A stretch of DNA of 64,000 nucleotides from Neurospora intermedia (taxonomy: Eukaryota; Ascomycota; Sordariomycetes; Sordariales; Sordariaceae): contig BTPP01000003.1 in NCBI GenBank assembly GCA_037102815.1, positions 1,426,001 to 1,490,000 on the forward strand. The letters are read 5' to 3'. The notes beneath the pieces were generated by a model. That model saw only the letters and a program-made list of their open reading frames with translations. It had not been told where the DNA came from and did no database searches. The first letter of the stretch is position 1. The number at the start of each line of letters is the position of its first letter. The position numbers were made by a program, and so were the translations under genes. Below, in pieces: positions 26,266 through 35,954 of the stretch.

Positions 26266-27635
26266 ATGAGTCTGTTCGTTGCTAGCACCAGATCCGCCTT
26301 CCGGGCTGTCGCCCCCATCAAGAGGGTAAGCCACCACCACCCCTTCCCTTCTTTCGAATTTACTGTTGCTCTGAGAAGTGCTTTGCTGCGTCGAGGTACA
26401 CAATCCTGCCGTCACGGGCAGTTCTGGTGGTCGTCGGACGCATATACGGCATCATGAATGCGCCTTGAGCAGAATTGGGGCAGACGCACGCGCAGCGCAC
26501 CATGCGCGACAGCTTCGCGCATCACTTGACACATTGACTCTAAGCACAACCAGCAGCCGTTCTAGAAGTCATCGAACTAACTCCTTTCCTTTCACAGTCT
26601 TTCCAGACCCGCCGCTCCTATGCGACCGAGCCTTCCAAGGGTGGCAGCAGTAGCACCATCCTCCTCGGTGCCGCCGCTGTTGGTCTTGCCGGTGCCGGCG
26701 CCTACTTTTTCTCCGGTGCTGGTGCCGCCAAGAAGGCTGAGGCCAGCGTTAAGCAGGTGACTGAGAAGATCACCCCCGGCGAGATTAAGAAGGCCTTCGT
26801 CGGCGGCGACCAGGGCTGGCTCAGCCTCAAGCTCGAGGAGGTTGAGCTGGTCAACCACAACACCAAGCGCCTGCGCTTCAGACTCCCTGAGGACGACATG
26901 GTGTCTGGCCTCCATGTTGCCAGCGCCATTCTCACCAAGTTCAAGCCTATCGATGCTGAGAAGGCTGTCCTCAGGCCTTACACTCCCATCAGCGACGAGA
27001 GTAAGTATTTGCGTATTGACTCATTGGATTCCCACGATAGTACGTTGACTAACGTCCGAACAACAGGTGCCCAGGGTTACATTGACCTCCTGGTCAAGAA
27101 GTACGAGGGTGGTCCCATGAGCACCTACCTCCATGACATGGCTCCCGGCCAGCGCCTCGACATCAAGGGCCCTCTTCCCAAGTACCCCTGGGAGGCTAAC
27201 AAGCACAAGCACATCGCCCTCGTTGCCGGCGGCACCGGTATCACTCCCATGTACCAGCTCATCCGCGCCATCTTCAACAACCCCGATGACAAGACCAAGG
27301 TTACTCTCGTCTTCGGCAACGTCAGCGAGGAGGACGTTCTCCTCAAGCACGAGCTCGCCACCATTGAGAACCACTACCCCCAGCGCTTCCGCGCTTTCTA
27401 CGTCCTCGACAACCCTCCCAAGGAGTGGGCCGGTAACAAGGGCTACATCAACAAGGACCTCCTCAAGACCGTCCTTCCTGAGCCCAAGAACGAGGATATC
27501 AAGATCTTCGTCTGCGGCCCTCCCGGCATGATGAACTCCATCTCCGGCAACAAGAAGAGCCCCAGGGACCAGGGCGAGCTGACCGGTATCCTCAAGGAGC
27601 TCGGCTACTCTCCCGATCAGGTGTACAAGTTCTAA
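26266..27635 (+). CDS. mcr-1: NADH-cytochrome b5 reductase 2 (mitochondrial)
   Basis: FAD flavoprotein that passes electrons from NADH to cytochrome b5 or other acceptors. Yeast Mcr1 resides at the outer membrane and in the intermembrane space. Exons 26266..26325, 26598..27000 and 27067..27635 give 343 residues. A basic mitochondrial presequence ([13 protein letters not shown]...) is followed by a hydrophobic Ala/Gly membrane segment at about 40-59. The FAD-binding motif RPYTPIS lies at 146-152, followed by GGPMS near 169-173. The NADH-binding [11 protein letters not shown] is at 208-218 and CGPPGMM near the C-terminus; the protein ends VYKF. The 272-nt first intron lies between the presequence and the membrane anchor. 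The transposon begins about 315 bases after the stop codon. Confidence 0.97.
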
Positions 27636-27950
27636 GCGACTCGGAACTTTGATGCATCTTGTGTGTTTTAATATTACCGTCTTATTTAGCTAGAATAGCG
27701 CGGCGTCACTTGAGTTTGCCAGTGTGGGATTGGCTTGGTATACGATACTCGTGCTTGACGAGCACACGCAGCGCACATCCTGCTGCGTATAGATAGAGGA
27801 TAATAAAAGGCAACAAAAAGAAAACTAAAGACTAAAAACAAAAACCAAAAATTCGGACATGAGCTTGTCAAAGCGACAGGATCGGATCATGTCAAACTCT
27901 TGCTTTTCTGAAACCATGCTCGGTTTCAGTTGCAGTCGATATCCAAGTAA

Positions 27951-27977
27951 GGGCGTGTTTGGATACTCTGAAATGGG
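27951..27977 (+). repeat. left terminal inverted repeat (27 bp)
   Basis: Identical to the reverse complement of 31372..31398 over all 27 positions. Preceded directly by the TAA duplication. Confidence 0.93.
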
Positions 27978-28078
27978 ACTCTGAAGTCTTCAGAGCCCAA
28001 AATTTAAGAGCGCCGTTTGGGAGCGCTCTGAAATGGGCTAGCTCTAAAATCGCTGTAAAACTGGGGCTCTGAAATGGG
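27966..28078 (+). repeat. left subterminal CTCTGAAATGGG repeats
   Basis: The 12-mer CTCTGAAATGGG occurs exactly at 27966, 28026 and 28067, the first inside the inverted repeat. Related forms (CTCTAAAAT..., CTCTGAAGT...) lie between. Subterminal repeats of this kind are usual transposase or accessory-protein binding sites. Confidence 0.75.
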
Positions 28079-28381
28079 CGTCTCCACTTTGGACTTTGAG
28101 CTAATTAGAAACCGTAGATTACTCTAAAGTCCGTCTTTTTCGTTCAGAACCCAAAAGGCTCCTAAAATATCGTTCTAAACCAGATTTTTTATCATTTTAC
28201 ACATCTTTAAGGGCACGTAACAACCCTTATCGTTACCCCTAATCGATTAAGATCAACCGCCATACCCTCGTTTAACGATATACAAGACTATTAATAACTC
28301 TAGCGTCGCCGTAGACGGGTTATACAAGCAGCCGTAATACTATATATTACCCGCCTTATACCCTGGGTACCACCAATCCTT

Positions 28382-29476
28382 ATAAACGTAGGTAAAAATT
28401 CATAGTTAACGACGTACAAGCTTCTCTATAAGTATAAGGGTCGCTTCCAATCGTTATTACGAATAACGCCGCGCACATTTACTAGTCTAGTAATATAGCT
28501 CGGTCGTTATACTAACTTATCGTTGGGTTTAAAAACTATAATATATAAAAAGGTCGTTATCTTTCTTTTTATTGTAGCATAGGGTATTAACTTTTATATA
28601 ACTATATACGTACTAGGCTTAAGTCTAGAGATAATATACAGGTTAATAAATATATAGAGCAATATAAGAAGGAACCTTACAATTAACCACCACAATAGAA
28701 CATTCTATAAAATTCTTAGTACCTATCTTATATTATACCAAAAGAAAGTCTACTTACCCAAAGCCGAAACCCCTATTAAAATCGAAACTAATCCCAAACT
28801 ATTTCCCTACTTTAATAAAGTTTTAAGGGCTCTCAATAATTCGCACTTCAATATAAGGGTTTCTACTAAGCAGTAAAGACCGTAGCGTAACCAAAAGGGA
28901 AGTATCTCAATAAACGTCTTACTAATATATAACTTCTCTAATCAAATTACGTACGTACTTCCTAGCTGGGAGGGGTCTACTAACAATATAAGGGTACTAA
29001 ATATAATATTTACTAGCGGGTTTAATATCCCTAAGAATTATATATATCTAACCGACGCCGGTTACAATAGTAGTTCGAAACTCCTTATACTATACCGTAG
29101 TATACAATACTATTTAATAAAGACTACCAAAGCAGGGTTAAGACCGGCAAATTACAGGGAGCTATATAACTTACATTACTCTCAAACTCGGATTATTATC
29201 GAGAAGACTATCAATCGATTAAAAGGAAGCTTCCGGATTCATCGCGTAACCCCATCACTACCGTTGGGGGTTCAAATCGAAATCGTATATACTACCACCG
29301 CGTTATTAAACTAAATCTTAGAGTAGGATAGAATTAGCGACCCCCTCACCGACGTAATAGAAATAGAGGATATCTCTAACCCTAAGCGGCACGAGACCGT
29401 AAAGGAGAAAGTAACTCTTATTAAGTATAATATAGGTATAGAAGACTAAGAGAGGCAGGGAGGCGCCAATAATTAA
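28382..29476 (+). pseudogene. HARBI1-like (DDE superfamily 4) transposase relic
   Basis: One frame (codons starting at positions congruent to 28382) can be followed for about 365 codons without an indel. It is interrupted by stops at 28403, 28496, 28580, 28655, 28874, 28883, 29312, 29324 and 29447, every one TAG or TAA. Family blocks in order: GRFQSLLRITPRTF; VYLPKAETPIKIETNPK; FPYFNKVLRALNNSHF; KGSISINVLLIYNFSNQ; ITYVLPSWEGSTNNIRVLN; YLTDAGYNSSSKLLILYRS; LRPANYRELYNLHYSQTR; IIIEKTINRLKGSFRIHR. The first Asp expected in the LDG(T/S)H block reads Asn (28835), as do the Asp of the CDF block and that of the HDSRV block. The Glu of the IIEKT block remains. The N-terminal limit is uncertain. It cannot encode an active enzyme. 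Confidence 0.85.
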
Positions 29477-30091
29477 ATAAATTAATATTACGACCGTATT
29501 ATAAAAAGGATATAACGCGACTATTATATTAAACTTAAGAAAAAAGGAGAAGTATAAAATATAAAATATAGAGTAGAAAATAAATAATAGAGAGTAGAAG
29601 AAAACTATAATCCATTATTTAACTTAAGAAATTTTAAAATCTTTAAATTTGAAATATAACGATATATTTAATATATCAATCAATAATAGCGCCCGCTAGC
29701 GTAGTCAGTATAATCTTAGCGACCCGTATTATCGATTAAGGGGATTTATAGATTCACTTACATTAATTATAAAAGAGCCTCAAATTTAATATAAAATTAA
29801 TATATCAATTCGGTTTAATCTTATAATTACAGCGCTACCTTTTTTATAGAGATACAATTTTTTTTTAATATTATTATTTTAGTATAAAGAAAATCAGAAA
29901 AAAACTACAATATTCAAATCCAGAGTAGGGCCCACTTCCCGCTCCCTCCCATCTATATAAACCTAATTTACTCGAACAAACAACTATAATATACTATAAA
30001 ATAGCGGGTTTTATAAGTCTAATTGCAATATAATTAAATATAAAGTTAAATCGACTAGACTTTCGTCAAATCCATCTAACTCCTTTTACAA

Positions 30092-31150
30092 TTATAGAGT
30101 AGGCAAATCCTCCTCCTCCCTCTCGTCGTCAATCCCCAACTTCTTCTTCAAAACTTTAAAGTATACCTCCTTCATTCTTTTTAAAATAATTACGAAGCAA
30201 TACACCCTCGATTCTAACTCCTCCCACTCGCGCAAGGTATAAACGCCAACGACCGGGTAGATTCTATACTCCCAATCTTTCTCGAACAATACGACCGCCT
30301 TCGCTATCTACTCGTATACAACCTCCTTCCGCTCCGCCGTAAAAATCGCATCGGCAAAATACTTGAAACTCTTACTAATAGTCTTACTATTACTCTTCTT
30401 CTTCCTTTTTTTAGGGTCGGTTAATAAAGCGGCTTTCCTCTTACTATTATATATATAGGTAGGGACTATAAGGTCGCCTTTAATATCCTTATTACCCGAA
30501 TTATAAGGTATATCTATAGGGGGGATCTCTCGGTAGGATAGGAATACGCCCAATATTAAAGTATAGGATCTAGTAGCACCCTAATTATTAGCGAACGCCT
30601 CCTCTATAAGTTTACAATACGGGAGCGATTTCGTTTTAAATTAGGTATATTCTTTATAATTCTACTATACTATCAATATATACCTTACTGGTTCAAATTA
30701 ACTAAAGTATACCAAACTAACCTCTAAAAAGGAGTCCTAAACAATCTCCTCTACTATAAAGAGCTTACTCTCATTATTGTAACCGAAGCCGGACTGGCCA
30801 ACAAAGCCAACTAATACTTACTAAATACACTACTTACACTTAAAATAGTCGATTTTATTATATACTTATACAATATTAAACTTAATACCGTACCTCTCGT
30901 ACAAACTATCTACGAAACCGTTATACACCGTCTTTTTATACCCGCTTTAATTAGTTAGACTATTATTAATAACTTCTTTAAGCAACTAGAGTAGGGTCTT
31001 CTCCTAAGTATCGGTCTATAGCTAAACCTTCCTCTATATTTTCCTCTTAGTAAGAGCCTAGGAGGCAATCGGTTAGGAGGTTTAACTAGCCTAATTAGCC
31101 TAACTAGCCTAACTCTAACTAGCCTATATAAATAGCGGTTAACTGGCCAT
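30092..31150 (-). pseudogene. Myb/SANT-like accessory protein relic of the transposon
   Basis: From an ATG at 31150 one minus-strand frame runs about 352 codons to TAG/TAA-free sequence ending at 30092. It carries roughly 26 internal stops, all TAA or TAG, mostly where Gln or Trp is expected. The N-terminus is a string of (stop)AS(stop) units, which read as a Gln/Ala/Ser-rich leader if the stops were CAA/CAG. Then follow EKTLL-stop-LLKEVINN (SANT helix 1), SGYKKTVYNGFVDSLYERYG, GQSGFGYNNE and FKTKSLPYCKLIEEAFANN. These blocks are typical of the Myb/SANT-like DNA-binding domain of fungal transposon proteins. A Lys-rich stretch and a helical tail (LREWEELESRVY...) end it. In PIF/Harbinger systems the Myb-like protein binds transposon ends and aids nuclear import of the transposase. 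Convergent with the transposase relic. Confidence 0.8.
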
Positions 31151-31371
31151 CTCACTAACTAGTCGATATTAAGGGTATAAAAGAAGGTTATATTAATTAT
31201 AGGCATAAAATTTCAGAGTCTACGATTTTAGTACGCCAAACGGCACTCTAAAATGGGGCTTTGAACTAGAACAGGGTGGGCCTCAAAATCTCGGTATTTA
31301 CCGCCAAAATCCGGTTCAGGAGGGTCCGTGCAGTTCCTCTGAAAGGCCATTTCAGAATAACGTTTCAGAGC

Positions 31372-31398
31372 CCCATTTCAGAGTATCCAAACACGCCC
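31372..31398 (-). repeat. right terminal inverted repeat (27 bp)
   Basis: Exact inverted copy of the left end, followed by TAA. One-mismatch copies of the subterminal motif flank it on the inside (for example near 31347 and 31246). Confidence 0.93.
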
Positions 31399-31689
31399 TA
31401 AACACAAAGACTGCGATGGCATTGGTCGTGGCGGTGATGCCGGCGTGGCTGATACCGATGTGGCTGACAGCCTGCTGGTCATTCCGCTGAAGGTGCACGT
31501 GGAGACGTGACAGCGTTTCTGCAATTGCCGGCCGGCAAGTGTAGAGCTCCAGCATTTCTTGGCTTGAGCTTCCAGTTGATTTAGTTCCATTCCCCATTCC
31601 CCGTCCCCCGTCGTTCGCTCTGATTCCCACCGAACAAGCACCACCAAGGCAAAGCAGCTAAACAGGCCGTTTGGCCTGCGCCTGTAATA

Positions 31690-32474
31690 ATGGCAGCGCT
31701 TTTGCCCTTCAAGGTGCCCCAAATCAGCGAGGTATGTTTGCTTGTGTTTCATGATTCCTGTGGTCGGCGATGATCAGACATTAACGCGTTACATCATCTA
31801 TCTCGCAGGCTGATATGTTTGCTTTCCATGAAGCCCACTTCTCCAACCTGTCCACAGGCCACTTTGAGTCTCATTTCCTTCGTCCAAATGACTCGGTTGT
31901 CGCTTCTGCCAGCGCCACAGCCAATGAAACGGAAGGGGGCCAGGCCGAAGAGGAGCATTACCATGAAGAATACGAAGAAGATTACTACGATGAGGATGAT
32001 GACGGCCTGGGTTATTACCCCGACGGCGTCAAGCGAACTCTGACAGATGAGCAAATTGCCATCTTCCGGCACTCGGAACTCGAAGCCATGCGTCGTGTGA
32101 GGGAGTCTGCCAAGATCAAGAAGGTCATGGATCCCGCGGCGGACGGCGTCGTTGTTATTGAGGGTGTCATAGGAGAGCAGCTCTCTGAGGGCGAGGTCGA
32201 TTCTTTTGCACAGGAAGCAGGGGCAGGACCTTCACAGCATCAGCAGCAGCAGAAGAAGAAGAAGGAAAGTAACAACAGGAACAAGAACAAGCGTCGCGGA
32301 GGCAAGAAAAATAACCACAACAGACTTGATGGAGGTGAGCAGATCGATTTGCGCAAGCGCACGTGGGACGTTGTCGACAAGGGGCTTGCTTCTTTGGATT
32401 ACGGAGAGGAAGAACATGGCCCGCATTCCGACGAAAGATCGATGCAGAGACGTCGGATTTCGTATGATGATTGA
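31690..32474 (+). CDS. small charged fungal protein (possible DUF3807 family)
   Basis: Two exons (31690..31731 and 31809..32474) encode 235 residues of unknown function. The 14-codon first exon reads MAALLPFKVPQISE, and the ATG is the first after an in-frame stop. The second exon starts ADMFAFHEAHFSNLSTGHFE, a block resembling the start of the fungal DUF3807 family; I recall this from family knowledge and cannot confirm it here. An acidic Tyr/Glu/Asp-rich region follows (about 55-85), then a helix TDEQIAIFRHSELEAMRR, and then a Gln/Lys/Asn-rich basic segment with a nuclear-localisation-like cluster (KNKRRGGKKN). The C-terminus has RKRTWDVVDKGLASLDYG and ends RRRISYDD. The start codon lies only about 290 bases from the transposon's right end, so the insertion may sit in its promoter. 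Confidence 0.82.
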
Positions 32475-33613
32475 AGAAATGGCTTCAGCACTGTCTTGAT
32501 ATAGCATGCGCTGGCGGGGTAACTCACCCAACGCAGTCTACGACAGGCCACCAGGGCAGTCAAGTGCCCCTGCGAGCTCACACATGAGACTTGGTACGAT
32601 GATATTGTAAGTTCCTCCTCTGTCATAGTTGCTCCCATCAGCATGCTTTCTACATGATGAAAAACCATATCGTATCGTCATCCTTAGTCGGAAGTCCGGG
32701 CAGAGATGCTGCGGCCCCTTAAAAGGTCTGCAGTGTCTTGATAGCTGGAACATGTCGAGTTATAATCTTCTCTCTGAAGCTCAAGCATCAGTCATTGTCA
32801 CTATTCATATTTGGAATCTAGCAAGAATTGCGCTGACTGGCTGCGTAGACAGATGTTTGTCCTGATGAGAACGCAAGATCTTACGAAACACTTGGTTCAG
32901 TAACGGTTACGACATCGTCGCAGGTTTGCACTATAGCTCTAACATGATGCCTCCAAAATTGCAACGAGCGAAATTGACGCCGTTCATGGTCATTGGGTTC
33001 TAACAAAAGTGTATGTGTATTGATGAACATCATCAGTCTAGAGGGAAAATGGTCTTTGCCCTCATGTAGAAAGTACCATAGTGGAGATACCTCGGGACAT
33101 TACTTACTATACTACACTACTGCTGTCCGTAGAGGTGTTCTCGTTTAAAGTAGATGACCGGCCTGTTAACTACATACTATCAGTATCTTGTACCTCGTTT
33201 GAAACGAGGCGTGTGAGGGTCTAATACTTCACCGCTTGTTCTCGTATCTCGTACAGGCTTTGGACTCCCAAATGGATGCCTAAATTTGATCACCTTATAC
33301 CCGCTCCCCAGGCGAATAGCACTGGCTTTATTGGGATGATCAACTAACAGAGGCAGCACTGATTGTCGTCATCGACGATAGGGCTGAAAGGAACCTTTAC
33401 ATAGAGTTCTTAGTCAGCATATCATTTCTGACTGACTCGCTAGTAGACATCTCATACACAACTGAAGCGAGACATGCTTTAGCAGTCCTTTATGAGAGGC
33501 TAGTTGTCTTGTCAACCAACAACTTGCCTCAAGGTGCAAATCTCATACATTCCCTTTAACAATTACTGATCACAGCTTTCTTATTGTATTCCAAGGACTT
33601 GCTCAAGTCCATT
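32475..33613. other. intergenic region before the Zn2Cys6 gene
   Basis: No supported gene. Short overlapping frames only. Contains the 3' UTR of the small charged-protein gene and the promoter of the transcription factor. Confidence 0.55.
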
Positions 33614-35954
33614 ATGGTTTTGAGTTTACAGCCGCGCGAAGACGGCCCGATGAGCTTACAAGTGCCCAAAGCCAGCCAAGCGTGCATCAATTGTCGTAAA
33701 CAAAAGTATGAATGATACTTGCCCTCTCATCCACCATCACACAAGCCCGATTTCGAAAACATCGCCATCCATACCTACCATCCATCACCTCTCAAGTTTG
33801 AAGCTTGATCCCTACATCAGACCACTCACATAGCCACAACTCACTTACTGACTTCATTCAAAGGAGGAAATGCGACAAATCGGTCCCATCATGTGGCCTT
33901 TGTGCCAGGATGAACCGTCAATGTGACTACAGCGACTCATCATCCGTACCCACCGCAACTGATGTAGCCGCACTACAAGCCCGTCTCGCCGAGCTCGAAA
34001 ACCGGCTCGCCTTAGCTGTCGGCAAGGAAACAACCACCAGCACGAGCTCATCATCCCCCAGCACCACCAACCTGTTCACACCAGAGACCACCACCACCAC
34101 CACAAACAGCCGTGACAATGCCGCCACCACCCATCCAGCACCACCAGTCATCAACTCCCGCGGCCCCCTTTGGCTCCCCGCCGCCAGCCGCTTCCCCTCC
34201 GCCCTCCTCCTCGACGTCGACATTTTCAAATGGGCCCAACTCTCCGTTCCGGCTCCACCCGTCGCCGTCCCGCGCGACGTCTACGACATCCTCAGCAGCG
34301 GCAAAACGGTCCAAGACTGCGCCGCCGAGTACTTCGATACGGTGCACCGGTGGTTCCCCTTCATCTCCAAGAAGCGCATGACGCTGGGGCATACCCTATG
34401 GGAAGCCGGGCCGGACTTGGCCATGTTGTTTTTGGGCATGAAGCTCATCGTCACGCTGCCGGTTGAGGGGATGGACAGCGCAGATAACCCGGTGTATATG
34501 GCAGCCAAACGGTTGCTGGCCTTGTTGGAGAGTGGAGGGTGTGTGAGTTTGTTGTGTTTGCAGGGGATGATATTGGTTGCGTTGTATGAGTACGGACAGG
34601 GGATATATCCGGCGGCGTGGATGAGCGTGGCGGCGTGTGCGAGGTATGCGGAGATGTGTGGGTTGCCGGGGTTCAAGGAGAGTTGGGCGGTTTTGGGGGC
34701 TGTGGTTAGTCCTTTTTTTCTTTTTTTCTTGTGAGAACCTATAATTTGGGATGAGATCGTGTGCTGACTTTGTGCTGGGCGGATTAACACCTGCCCTCTT
34801 ATCTAGGGATAGACGACTTGGACCGAGTCTGAGGAAAGGAGAAGGGCCTGGTGGGCTATTTACATCCTGGATAGGGTGATCTGCTTGGGAAACAAGAAGC
34901 GGTTTGTGTTGCCGGAGCCGGAAAAGCATTATCTTTTGCCCACGGATGATGATGCTTGGGTAAGTTTTCCTCCTTTTTCTTTTCTAGTCCAATACCTAAC
35001 TAACTCCTCCCGTCGCAGGACAGCGGAGATCCAGGCCGTGCCCTCAGCGCAGGAATCACCACCCCTCTCGAGCAGCCACAAGGTCGTTTCGCCCGTCTAG
35101 TCCAATCATCCATGCTCGTCAGCAGAACCATAACCCACGTCCGGACCACCCTACGCAACCATCAACTAGGAGGCGACATTGATCCTTTCGACATTAACGA
35201 AGTTGACGACCTCATCAACACCCTCACCTCCTTCAGCACCCTCATCCAACAAGAACTCCTCCCCAGCCTCGCCGTATTACGCAACCAAAATTCTACAGAA
35301 TCAACTTCATCAACCTCATCATCAACCTCCCCACCCCCGCCGAGCTGGCACTTTCTAACCCCCAGCTCCATCCCACTCAACCCCCCATACCACCACCCTT
35401 CTCCCTCTCCTTTCGATTTCTCCTCTTCCTTATCTCCCCAACCCCCACCTTTAGACCCCCTCTCCCTACCCCCTTTAAGTCTAACCCACTCCGCCCTGTT
35501 CCTCCTCTACGACGTCCACTGCTGTCCCGAGAACCTTCTTTGTGGGACCGGTGCCCAGGGTTTCGACAACTTCCAACCAAAAACTGCTATTCAACAGGCC
35601 TTGCAGGTGCGGGCCGTAGCAGGCCTGCGCTCGCTTTCGAGCGGTGTCATCCGCGAGATGTGCATGGAGTTGTTGGATGCGGTCATGTTGCCGCAGGGTT
35701 TGGCGAAGGTTAGTCCGCTCTGTTTAGACGGCATGTATAACGGGATGGCGACGTTGAGGTGGTTATGGAAGGAGGGGGGTGATGATGGTGGAATTGGCTT
35801 AGGGGAGAACGGGTCCCTTGGGGAAGGTGGAGGAAGTACAGGAGGGAATGTGGGAGTGTTGCAGGCGGCAGAAGATGTGGGGAGGTGTTTGAGTAGATTG
35901 TCGAGTAGGTGGAGGGTGGCGGAGGATTATTTGGGCCTGGTTGGGCTCTTTTGA
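33614..35954 (+). CDS. Zn2Cys6 transcription factor with fungal-specific TF domain
   Basis: Nuclear DNA-binding regulator; target unknown. Exons 33614..33705, 33864..34704, 34813..34959 and 35019..35954 give 671 residues. The binuclear zinc cluster spans residues 24-51 with spacing CX2CX6CX6CX2CX6C and is restored exactly by splicing out the 158-nt first intron (QACINCRKQK joined to RKCDKSVPSC). A short linker and coiled coil follow (about 61-80, ALQARLAELENRLAL), then Ser/Thr-rich sequence. The middle homology region starts near residue 125 and includes RRRAWWAIYILDRVICLG, the typical W..YILDR block. Exon 3 is only 49 codons, and the TAG just before it serves as the splice acceptor. The C-terminal part is Pro/Ser-rich, then helical. 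An internal Met13 could be an alternative start. Confidence 0.88.

Larger units (their letters stand above)
27951..31398. mobile_element. PIF/Harbinger-type DNA transposon, complete but RIP-inactivated
   Basis: A 3448-bp element with perfect 27-bp terminal inverted repeats that start GGGCGTGTTTGGATACTCTG. It is flanked by the direct duplication TAA (27948..27950 and 31399..31401). A 3-bp TWA duplication and GGG-starting termini are hallmarks of PIF/Harbinger elements. Inside are two convergent relic genes: a HARBI1-like nuclease on the plus strand and a Myb/SANT-like protein on the minus strand, the two-gene set known for this superfamily. The core is AT-rich with abundant TpA and very few TpG. 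Both frames are broken only by TAA/TAG codons, as expected from RIP. The terminal ~200 bp keep a more normal composition. It sits between mcr-1 and the next gene and disrupts neither. Confidence 0.88.

Noticed and set aside
27948-27950. An 8-bp (hAT-like) or TA (mariner-like) target duplication for the transposon
   Set aside because: Flanks do not match over 8 bp, and TA does not fit both ends. Only TAA fits, in agreement with the Harbinger-type nuclease.
33805-33863. Zn2Cys6 gene starting at a downstream in-frame start inside the first intron
   Set aside because: This would omit the first two cysteines. Splicing 33705 to 33864 gives a perfect six-cysteine cluster.
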